A stretch of 64,000 bases of DNA, taken from the NCBI GenBank assembly GCA_008828725.1, contig MEHQ01004543.1:186001-250000 (forward strand). The letters are read 5' to 3'. Positions 38,472-48,600 of this stretch are shown here, piece after piece (positions within the stretch are counted from its first letter, which is position 1; each line of letters opens with the position of its first letter). A program made the translations under genes and the position numbers. Under the pieces are notes generated by a model, which was given only the letters and a program-made list of their open reading frames with translations, was not told where the DNA came from and did no database searches. This DNA is from Saccharina japonica. Taxonomy: Eukaryota > Sar > Phaeophyceae > Laminariales > Laminariaceae.

Positions 38472-41369
38472 TTACTTAGCGGCAGGGTGCGAGATGATGT
38501 AGGCCACGGCATCCGCAATGCTAAGAATCTTGTCTGCCTCCGAGTCTGGGATTTCAATGGTGAACTCGTCCTCGATGGCCATCACCACCTCTACAGCGTC
38601 CAGCGAGTCGAGAGCAAGGTCTTCCTTGAAGGTAGCCGCGTCCGTCACCTTCGTCGGGTCCACCTGAAGACAAATCGACGTCATACATATTTGAAACAAA
38701 AACATACAAAAAAAAAAAACACCTCAGCTTTGAGATCGTAATTTTCCTCAAAACTCATATTTGCAAGATTAGTGTGATAATATATATATTCGTGGTGTTT
38801 ATTTACTCTTGTCACAGTGCTCGACAGTCTGCAACTTTGGGCAATTTTCCACAAGACGCTCTTACTATAGAGTTGGAGCATTTATTCGCCCGATCTCAAC
38901 ATGGGCCGTTCGCGTTTTTGCACGGGCAACTCTACCGCACACAGCTCGATGAGGATCCCACCCGCTGTTTTTTTAGTAAGGTATTATATATATTAATATG
39001 GCGATGTTGCAACCAGGCCCCATTGCCTGCGCTGTGTCGCTGTGCGCACAGCCAGAAGTTACGTACGAGTATTGCCGCAACTTGAAAAGTATCATTGTGT
39101 ATTGCCCTGCACTCGTCTACATAGTGCTGGACGAGTAGCGACAAAGGTGACTCATTTTTTAGTCATTTCGCGGTGCGTGGCGCAAGGCCAAGGCATCCTA
39201 TGGAACATCGAGCAGAGAGAACCTACAGATACTGCTGTGGCTACCGCATACACATAATGAGTTTTCCCCCAACCAGAAGGACCGCGAGCCCGAATAAAAA
39301 CCACATGACACCATTCAGGTACTCACAATAACCAGTAAAAAGGTTATCTCTTGTTTTGATAAAAGTATTACAAACGCTCTTAGCTGTGAGTTCAACCGAT
39401 TGATCGGCTGATACTCAGTTTTTCAAGCTGTGTGGTATGTCGGCCGTGCGTGTTCCACACTTTGTGTCAAGGATGTACAGCAGTAGCTCGGCGACTCCCC
39501 TCGGTAGTCATCGTGAGGAAACATTGGCAAAGCGAGGAGACTCCCAAAAAGCACCGTCTTCCCTACGACCCAACCATTTTACGAGCAGTGCCCTACGGGC
39601 AACAGGACCATTATTTTAAGGCCATTATTTTGGAGGCGGTGCTTCAACTACGTTTACGAACAGCGCAGTCACTGAATGTACCACAAGTAACGAGGACACA
39701 CGATTTACAGCGCCAGTACTGAGAGAAGGGCACCAACGCAGTAACACTTGATGCGTAAGTTGATCCCTATTACTGTGTACAGAAACCCGACGTAACATAC
39801 AAGGCGGGCTTTTATCTCTCAACGTTTTTGAATTCTGCGAGTCGATTTCCTACAAGCGTGCGGGTAGTGACTCGCCAACAACCTCAAGTACGTACACACC
39901 TGGTATGATACACTATACTAGGGACACTCTGGTGAGCGACGTCAAATTACGAACAGCAGTAATCTACGATTGAGTTCCGTAGACACAAACACCGTCAAAG
40001 GGAATAATCATGAACCCAATCGGTCTCGGGAGGAAAAGCACAAGAGCACGGACATGACACGCCAAGCAGCATTTCAAGAGTACCACCACCAGCAGTTTAC
40101 GGGTTGCGGGACATATATACTCGTGCAATTCAGTACCGGTACGAACGCAATTCAGAACTCAGTGACTCTTACCAAGAACTTTGGTTGCACCATGGCACTG
40201 GCGCAGCGCACAGCTCCATCATACAGAGTAACTGCTGTGGTATTACAGTACGTACAGTTATTTTTCTCTCCTGGACGTCGACGCGTCGAAGCAAGCGTCA
40301 AAGCAAGCGTCAAAGCAACGCGGCTTACCTTTTCAAAGTTCTTCACCACGGCCAAGATGCGAGCTGTTGCGTCGCCCCTGTCGAGAAACGTCTGCACAAC
40401 AGCACAACAGCCAAACATCAAAACACACACGCGAGGTTGTTTGTCGAACTTGTTTCAGATCGTCCAGACAAACAACGCATATCACACAAGCCTACAGAGC
40501 ATGCAGCAGCAGTAGCAGTATCATAAACGTAGAGCAACCATTCAACGTTTGCATTCGGGGCGCTGATACAACGTGTACCATAGATAAGTACTCGAGCAAC
40601 ATGACAAGTTACACGGTACCCCCCGAAATTACATTTTCAAGGTCAAGTATACTCGTACAGCAGTACAGCAGTACGCGTACGAGAATATATGAATTCGTTC
40701 CTCTTTTCAGACACCCGGCGAAAGGAAACGAGCACGCACAACTTGGTTCTGGAGTTTTGATCGGGTCACGTTTGCGGCGCCCACGATGTATGCAAGCGTG
40801 AAGGAGAAACACCGGCCACGTACATAGGTATATTTTGGGTATCAAATACCACCCGTTTCGTAGAGAAAGCTATTCATACCATCCCCGACACACGGAGCAA
40901 GGGCCGAAGCTTTCACACAGCGTTGCGTAACACGCTTTACATTTATGTCCCGCAAACAGAGGCAACACGCAAGCGAGAGTCCAGCTCTTTTGCTCTTTTG
41001 ACCATTTTTATGTTATGCAAGACAACACTATATTTGAAGGAGCATAGGCGTAGGATGCAGTCTGCCCGTCGGTTTTGACTCAGTTCGCCTACTTGCACGG
41101 CGTAGTCACTGCCCAAGCAACCCGCGCTATCATGCCACGCGACCGCACAGGTCATACGGACTGCTTGCGTGCTTCGCCATTCCTCATCCCCCACTCACGT
41201 CTCCTGCAGCGGCTGCGACAGGCCTAGAGAAGTGGAATTGCCTCACGCTGGCGGCAGGTTGCTGCCATGAATTTTGAAGCTGAATAGATCGTCCCCGCGT
41301 AGCTGATCCCGCCCGCCGCGCCGAAAGGCACACTGCCCGCCCCAGAGCTGCTACTGCCACACGCTGCAT
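38472..41369 (-). CDS. Mitochondrial acyl carrier protein
   Basis: Exons 41199-41369, 40329-40391 and 38472-38663 join in phase 0 and encode 141 residues. Exon 1 is an Arg/Ala/Ser-rich, acid-poor N-terminus (MQRVAVAALGRAVCLSARR) ending near RQFHFSRPVAAAAG, typical of a mitochondrial targeting peptide. Exon 2 encodes a 21-residue segment, TFLDRGDATARILAVVKNFEK, of which TARILAVVKNFEK matches helix I of mitochondrial ACPs. Exon 3 has the conserved VDPTKVTDAATF and LALDSLDAVEVVMAIEDEF; the serine of DSLD (residue 98) is the 4'-phosphopantetheine attachment site. ACP carries acyl chains in mitochondrial fatty-acid synthesis (lipoate supply), assists Fe-S assembly through LYR proteins and is part of complex I. 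Introns are 0.8 and 1.7 kb. It is transcribed divergently from the methyltransferase-like gene, with only 191 bp between start codons. Confidence 0.93.
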
Positions 41370-41560
41370 TGCTTCCAGTCACGTGAATATATTGGTGGAA
41401 GGTTGTGGAGTCAGGGAACGTGGACCAGAAAAGGAGTTATATGACCTGGAAAGGCTTTCTGTAAGAAGGGGGAGGGGGTCTCTATCATGCACCTTGAGGT
41501 GGTTCTGCAGCGCCCTACCTGCCTGGCGCCCGTTGCCCAGTTTGTTGTCGGTTCAAAAGG
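41370..41560. promoter_or_regulatory. Short divergent intergenic region, probable bidirectional promoter
   Basis: Only 191 bp separate the ATG of the mitochondrial ACP gene (minus) from the ATG of the NPPY methyltransferase-like gene (plus). The stretch contains a palindromic CACGTG at 41380-41385 and an ATTGG (inverted CCAAT) at about 41390. Both 5' UTRs and core promoters must lie here or overlap the neighbouring exons unless non-coding first exons lie further away. Promoter function is inferred from spacing. Confidence 0.5.
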
Positions 41561-43798
41561 ATGGAAGGGGACGAAACACAGTCGGGTGCAGCTTTATCCG
41601 CGAAAAAACGGCGGAAGGTGGAGAAGAAACGTCGAAAAAAGCTTGCCAAAGCTGCCTTGTCGCCAACGAATTGCACACCCAGCTCACCCAGCACACCTCC
41701 CAGCGAGGGCAAGAAACGTCGAAAAAAACTTGCCAAAGCTGCACTACTGCTGTCATCGACGAATTGCACACCCAGCAAACCCAGCACAACTCCCAGCGAG
41801 GGCAGCATAAGCGTCACCACCGAAGCCGAAGAGGCAGCCGTCGTCTCCGGAAAGAAACGGCCACGGGAAAAAGCTGCTAGTGGGAAGTCCAATAGCGTTT
41901 TCACCCACCCGTTTCCGACGGAGTATGGTGACCATTTCGAGACCCCGCTTCAAGCCTACCGAGATGTGGAAGGAGCACTGGCTTTGCTGGCGAAATTGCT
42001 GGGGAAGAAGAGACAGCATCTTCGGATCTGGGACCCTTACGTGAGTGAAAGCAGTATCATACATACGGAGCTCGCCTGAAGTCCCCAGTACCTGGTAAAT
42101 AAACGTAGCTCGCATGAAGTCCCCTGTGTCTACGACTGGGGGGGGGGTCTCTGTGAGGAAAATTCGGACGTTGTCTTCCCTGTCCCCCGATTTCTATTTT
42201 CGGTCCACTTCCTACCAAGCATGACTCTTGCACTTTTTTTGTTGTTGGCATTTTTGAAGCCATCTTGAACGACACCCGACGACGACCCTACGAATAGCGA
42301 AGCAACAAATTCTCCCTCGTCGACGAGCGCTAAGTCTCCTTTTGTTTCCCCTCGAGGTCCCAACACCGACTCGTCTCCCTAAGACTCTACCCGAGTCGCT
42401 CCTTCTTTGTTTGTTCAATCTTCCCATTTATCATCTTCGCCCTTCTTTTCTCTCTCCGTCCTGGCCGTAACTCAGATCCAGGGACACGTAGCAGGCTCTC
42501 CCTCCCCGTCCCCACTACGGTTCGTGCCTTGCATTTTTATCGCGAGCAGACTTTAGCCCTTTCTTCCCTCATCGACTCGCATCGAATTGCGCCTACCCAC
42601 GCTACGAACTCTCGGCAGTTGATTCCTTTTTGTTTTTTGCAAATTAATTCACAATCTCATCTTCGTGGGATTTGAACTCACGAAATCAACTCTTCTAGCA
42701 GTATTCGAGGGTAACCACTACAGCAGTAGCCCATCGGGGCGACCGGCTCTGTTTCGTACTTATATGGTCGTGGAAGCACGTATGATATCATACCAGGTCT
42801 GGTCGTTATCGGTTTTAAAGCCAATTCAAACGATACCCCACGACCCCGCGAAAAACGAACCAGCAGGCGCTCCCTCGTCGGCGATCGTCAAGCCTCCTAT
42901 AACACTACGCTTTCACTTTGTCGAGTATGGATGTAAGCAATTTTACCATATGTTTCGATGCTTGACGCCTTGTCTATGGGTACCTTTCCGTCGCCAGAGC
43001 ATATACGAATTATACGTACAGTTTGCCGTTCGATGCCTCCTTAGACCTTGGATAAATTGAACACACAAATAACACGCATACTTGTTGTACGTGCTCGTAT
43101 TATACGTCAGCATCATCAGCTTTGTTGAACAACTAACGCTGGCTCTTTTTTGTTGTTGGCTAGAATGCAACACGTAGCTCATAGACACCTGGAATGCACG
43201 TAACATGCACTTGGTTTGACATTCCCTGCGTTTCTCCGTCGTGCAGTTCTGCGCAGGCCGCACACCCCGTCTCCTGGCCCAGCTGGGTTTTCCGAAAGTC
43301 GAGCACCACAACCAAGACTTCTACGAGGTCATCAAAGACAACCGGCAGCCCAAGCACGACGTGCTCGTCACCAACCCCCCCTACAGCAGCGACCACAAGA
43401 AGCGCTGCCTGGAATACTGCAGGACATCCGGCAAACCCTGGTTTCTGCTGGTCCCCAACTACGTGGCAACGAAAGACTACTATCGGTTGGCCGTGCTCGG
43501 ATCGGCGGCAGGGGTGGGTGGCGAACCATTTTATGTTGTTCCGGAAACGAAGTATTCGTTTGATCACCCTGAAGGCACAGGACACGCTAACTCCCCGTTT
43601 TCCGGCGTGTGGTACGTGCATTGCGGAAGCCACACCTCGGCTGTGTTCGAAGGCCTGTCGGCGGAGAAGAGGGGGGGCGTTTCTGTGCTGCGTTCGTTGG
43701 ACGAGCTGAGCAGGATAGGGGCGGTCAAGACCGAGCGGCGACTTAACCCGAGGCAACGGAAGGCGCTCAAGAAGAAGCGGAGCGCAGAGCCTTCGTAG
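41561..43798 (+). CDS. NPPY-motif SAM-dependent methyltransferase-like protein, lysine-rich N-terminus
   Basis: Exons 41561-42040 and 43247-43798 join in phase 0 and give 343 residues. The N-terminal 100 residues are a basic, nuclear/nucleolar-type tail with a tandem internal duplication of a unit reading KKRRKKLAKAAL followed by STNCTPS and PSEG. The conserved part starts at about 112 (THPFPTEYGDHFETPLQAYRDV). The exon junction falls inside IWDPY/FCAGRTPRLLAQLGF, and an NPPY motif at 203-206 (VLVTNPPYSSDHKK) follows, as in amino- or glutamine-type methyltransferases. Further on are GKPWFLLVPNYVATKDYY and a histidine/proline block. The C-terminus is again basic (RKALKKKR). DPY and the acidic QDFY segment fit a Rossmann methyltransferase, but the substrate (protein, RNA or DNA) cannot be told. 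Intron 1.2 kb. Confidence 0.82.
42645..42735 (-). other. tRNA-Ser-like fragment, doubtful
   Basis: The minus strand reads GTGGTTACC, then ACTGCTA, then GTGAGTTCAAATCCCACGAA, resembling the D-loop, GCT anticodon loop and T-arm of a serine tRNA. The anticodon stem does not pair and no 5' acceptor strand complementary to CGAAGATG is present, so it is at best a pseudogene or tRNA-derived repeat. It lies in the intron of the methyltransferase-like gene. Confidence 0.2.
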
Positions 43799-45661
43799 CA
43801 GGGGTGGAGGGGGGATGGGGAGGGGTGGGGTGATGTCGTGAAGACGTGATAGACAGCCACACGACTCAATCAAGCTCTCAGCGATCGTGGTGTATCAATA
43901 GTTAGTTGTCGTTTGCAAGTGGGTTGTGAGGACGGATGGGTGTAAGCCCTTAATACCTTTCCTGTATACGTGTGCTTTGGCGTGCCATGTAACTGGTTTC
44001 AGTACGATCTCGATCCGCTTTATCGACAAGAATTTCACCATCAAATCGCTACGTCGTGTCCTAAGATGGTTCCGGGATTCGGCATAGCCTATGGTCGCTG
44101 CGTGCTGATTCTGCTTGCGCTCCGACGCCCGAAATATTACTTTTGCGCGGATTCCCGAACTCGAAACGGAACGCTCAAGTGACACTGAGCTTGTTTCCTT
44201 TAACGCTGCACGAGTGATACGGCAGCTGTGAGTACGGGTCCTGACATTTTCCATGTACTCGTACGTACTTCGCACGTATTCGATTTTTGCCAAAACACGA
44301 GATTCTCTTGCGTTGTACTGGTATTAGCTTCTGGTTCCCAAAATCATTTCCCCCCGTTTGAGCATGCCGGGTGTGCACGAATAAACGGTAGTCCGGCATC
44401 GCATCTCACCAACCATCCCCCCCCAGCAACAGTAAAGCATGTTACCACAAAGGCATGTTCGCAAAGTCCTTCCCAAAGTGCAATACCCCCCTCTACCTGA
44501 AGTGTATCGGCATATGTGCCATGGGTTAGTTGGGGGTGCGTATAATGTTAGTGTCATCAAGGTGCGTATATTCCGTAGGAAGCAAGTCCGAAACGTCACG
44601 CTTTTCACAATCTTGAACTTGCGACGGTGTTCGAACAAAATATCTACCGAAACGTTTCCATCGTCGCCGATCGTTACTAACATCTACGTCATCAACCGCA
44701 TCGACAACAGATTGTATAGTACCCCTTCTGGCTACGTACGATGTGCAGTTATTTCTACCCACCAGTGAAAGCGGTTGACGGTGAAGTCCACATCCAAACA
44801 AATAGCAGCAAATCGATGAAGTACCGCACAATCGCAGGGTCCCAAACGCAGCGAACGAAAACGTGACGATTTTCCATTCCATTCCACTGGCGTTGAAACG
44901 AAACCGCCAACTACTCTAGCGTAGTGCACTATTTTTATGCACATGTAGTCCTGTCCATCGTAATACACAAGTGCTGGGACGTCAGGAAAGTCGTGGCTTC
45001 TTTGATGGTTGCTCCTGAGCGGCTTTCCCCACTCTGTTGGCGATCATCTGATGCCAAGGCGCAACACATGTTCGACAGACGTGGAAATGCATCGGGCAGA
45101 GGGAGGGACGGAAACGGAATATCGTGAGCACCGACCGGCAAACGCCAGAGAGATCAGACGGCCTCAGCGATTGCCCACGGGCAACAGCAAGCAGTATTCA
45201 ATATTTCGCCTATCTCCCCAGTTCACACCGAATCGATCACAAACTGAAATACATATCGCCAGAAAAGGGAGGGCTATAATCCGTACATGCGTATGGTGTA
45301 GAGCCCTTTCGTGGAGTCTGCCCCCCCGTCCTTCAAGTCTATTTAGCAAAGGCAGGGCAACATGTCCGTGCCGACGTTACGGTAGGCACTCCTCTGCCAT
45401 TTAGAAACGAAGCCACGCTCGGCTTAGATCACGCGTATTGCAACTCGAGTACTGCCCCGAAAAACATGGAATGCTGAGACATCTCAAACCCTTGGATGAA
45501 GGAGGGTATAATCGCGAATAAATAGCAGCCTTCACAACTATTACACTGCTGTAGCGCGCGACCATTGTGCACAACACTCGGGGGAAAACGTTTGACAGAT
45601 AGCCAAGCAGGTATCCTCCTGGCTTCACATGACGAAAAACCGTCGACGCAGGCAGCTGACC
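43799..45661. other. Intergenic region between convergent methyltransferase-like and HCNGP genes
   Basis: No certain gene. On the minus strand 44526-44720 has an acidic/basic open frame (SVVDAVDDVDVSNDRRRWKR) and 44750-44880 is open in all three frames, but no splice model holds. A last exon of the HCNGP gene could lie here. Confidence 0.35.
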
Positions 45662-48600
45662 CTAACAAGCATATGCATCCATCTCCCCAAAGCATAAACC
45701 AAGCAGATGACCCACCTGGACCCTCGCGATAGCCTCCGCTCGCTGCTGCGCCTCTTTGTCCGCCTGCGCCTGCGCTTGCACCTGCGCGTTCAATAGCATC
45801 GCCGCCTGCCCTGTCCGTGCAGATGCGGTCGCTGGATCCGCCGAGAACCCCACTCTGCCGCTAGTCCCTCCCGTTTTCGCCGCAGCCGTTTTTGCCGCAG
45901 CAGTTTTTGCCGCAGCGGCAGCCGCTGCTGCTGCCGCCGCCGCTGCCGCCGCTGACGCCGCAGCCCCTGCTGCCGTCGCCGCTGCTGCCGCCGCAGCCGT
46001 GGCTGCCGGCGTATTGGCCATCTTCCCCATGAAAGGAAGATTGCTCGCTAGCCCCCACTTGCTGCCCCGCTTGGTAGTGGTCACTGGCGCAGGGAGGGCT
46101 GTTCCTGCCGCTGTTGATGTCGCCACCTCCGCAGCAGCTCGCCCAGCCGCCTCGGAAGCCGCTCGCCTCGCCGCCGCCGCCGCGGCCGCCGCTGCCGCCG
46201 CAGCCGCCGCCTTGGCGCGCTGAAAAGTGCAGCGAAGGGAATTCAGGGCATGCATGAGAAGAAATTAAGGAAGACCGCGACACGATTCGCGCAAAGCGTG
46301 CCAAAACGACTTTTATTACCTTCCATACATTTCGCTGAATCGCAAGCGAGGACGCCCCAATTCAATTGAGACACCACACCACCGCAGACTGGAAGCACTC
46401 GTAAGGTCGCTGGCGCGAAACGAAAAGACGAAAAACGCTGGTGGTTTGCCTTTGAACGACCAAGTATCAGACAGACGAAATTCAATGACATAACGCGACA
46501 ACGGCGTGCCAGATAGCGTTGCATGATCACACCTTTGAATCGTCGGGGCGGGAAGCTTTCCGTTCTTCAGCCATGAGCGAATCGTGGAAATCCTTCGTGT
46601 CGTAGACCGACGGGTGCACCATGCGATCTTCAGGGTAGTTGGTGCCTTTGTCGTCCACCGTGCAGTAATGGCAGATCTGTGGTTCCCCAACGCACGATCA
46701 AAACGGCGATCAAGACAAGGCGACGGCACCATGGTCACCGTGCTGATATCTGCGCTTGGGCATGACCCACGAGAGAACCGTTTGAAAGGCGTGAGGGATG
46801 CAATTGTTGAGCAAATACACTTAAACATCAAAATAGCGGCAGTCGTGTATTGCTCCGGTATAATATGCCGTCCACGCTCGGGCAGCATAGAGTTGCGTAT
46901 TATGTATTTACAATAGCGCCTCAGGAAGAAAGCTTCATAGTTCTCGCCTAAAAAACAGGTACATCTAACAAATGTGGTAAATAGTAATAGTGACACAAAC
47001 AATGCGAATGGGTTGACCCCTGCACAGACAAGAGAGGCTGCTATAAGCCACGATATTTTTGTGGATCGGCTGTATTGTGCGTTGTCACCAAAGTGTTGGC
47101 ATGTTGGTATTCAAGCGCTAGGCAAAAAAAAAACACGGCATTCCCTTGAATCAAGGCACTGGCAGCCTGTTACATAATGTGCCTCGTCCATGGAAACCTC
47201 CAGTCAGGCGACCAGCTCGAACACATGCACATGTTTCACGGCAGCCTTTGGCGATTCGAAACCAAGCTCGACTGCTATTTCGCACACCACCCCGTCATAT
47301 TATCCAAAAGGTTCTATTTTAGAGTAGTCAAGCCTTCCCTCAGCTATAAATAGCGCGAGTTGCGCAGAAGCTGCGTGCGCCAGGTTCAGCGTACTGTGTA
47401 GTCCAACACAGTGATGCGTTGACGTAGACCAACACTTCGCAATAACTTTGAAAACAAAACGAGGGGTTTCATGGCGACGCGAAGACTGTCGAGTAACAAA
47501 GCAACAAAACAACAGTACCCGTACGTAGTGCCTACGAGTATCAATATCGAAGTGGTTTGATTTTGGTTGGCATACCGCACTGACTCTGTCGAGCTCGCCA
47601 GGGCAGCACGTTTGTAAGCAGTACCAGGTATTGAACACAACTCCGAGGAACCTGTATTGATGTGTAAATCGTGTTGGGAGGGGTTGGCGGAAGGCCAAAA
47701 ATGACAAACAACACGAACCAGGAATGGCACTGCTGTACCAGGAAAACATCGTTTCTGCATCAGACCCACCAGAATCACAGGTGACACACCCGGCAATGTA
47801 AGGCATCGAAGGGTTTCGCTTTCAGGAAGATTGGTGCCAACCTCAGTATTGAAACAGCACTCCGGCGGACAGCAATGTCATGATTCGTGACTACCCGGTA
47901 ATGGACATAACAAGTACCAGGCATGGTACAAGGTTCTCCTTCGGGGTGTGGCTGACTTGGGAATCCCGGGGGTGTCTTAAGTTGAGAATGGGGAACACAG
48001 GCGTTCCTATGATATGTACATGAACCTATGTGAGGTTCGCTGCTGTTGTACCGCAGCTGTTGGACTGTGTACTGCGCGGGTCCTTTCAGATTTTAGAGGA
48101 AGTGTGAGTTGAAATCGTCCAGATTGTGTTCAGGATGGCACGTACACGCGCACACATACGCACCGTTTGTGGCTACATATCACAAACGGTGCAGCTGCTG
48201 TTGTATCATGGCTGCCACAAGTAGAATAGCTTGGAGGACGGCGGGAAAACATAGAGCAAAAAGAAGGAAACACTATGCCGGGCCTTCTAGTGTCTTCATT
48301 GTATACAACAGTTTGGATGTAGCTGGTACTGGTATGCAGCAATAGCTTGGCTGTGGGCCGTGGAATAATGGTGGTCTGTGGTGCTGTGGTGCTTTGCGTG
48401 GTTTGTTGAAAAAGTTGAAGGTCGACTACTACGACTCCTGTGCCTACAGTAGATACTACGTATTGTTTCTGGAGGCGCAGGTTAGGAAGCTATTGCTCTC
48501 AGGGTATCTTGGGTGGGCGGAGGGATCTCTAAAACGCAACGGGCGTGGCAGCGACGGCGATGTAGCTATCGAAGTCTTGAACGTATACGGGCCCCAAAAA

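Noticed and set aside
44526-44882. 118-codon minus-strand frame with an acidic/basic segment
   Set aside because: No splice model or family; the upstream part is open in all three frames, so coding cannot be chosen.
45756-46223. 155-codon plus-strand alanine-rich frame
   Set aside because: It is the antisense shadow of the GCN-rich HCNGP exon; GC-rich codons leave the opposite strand open.
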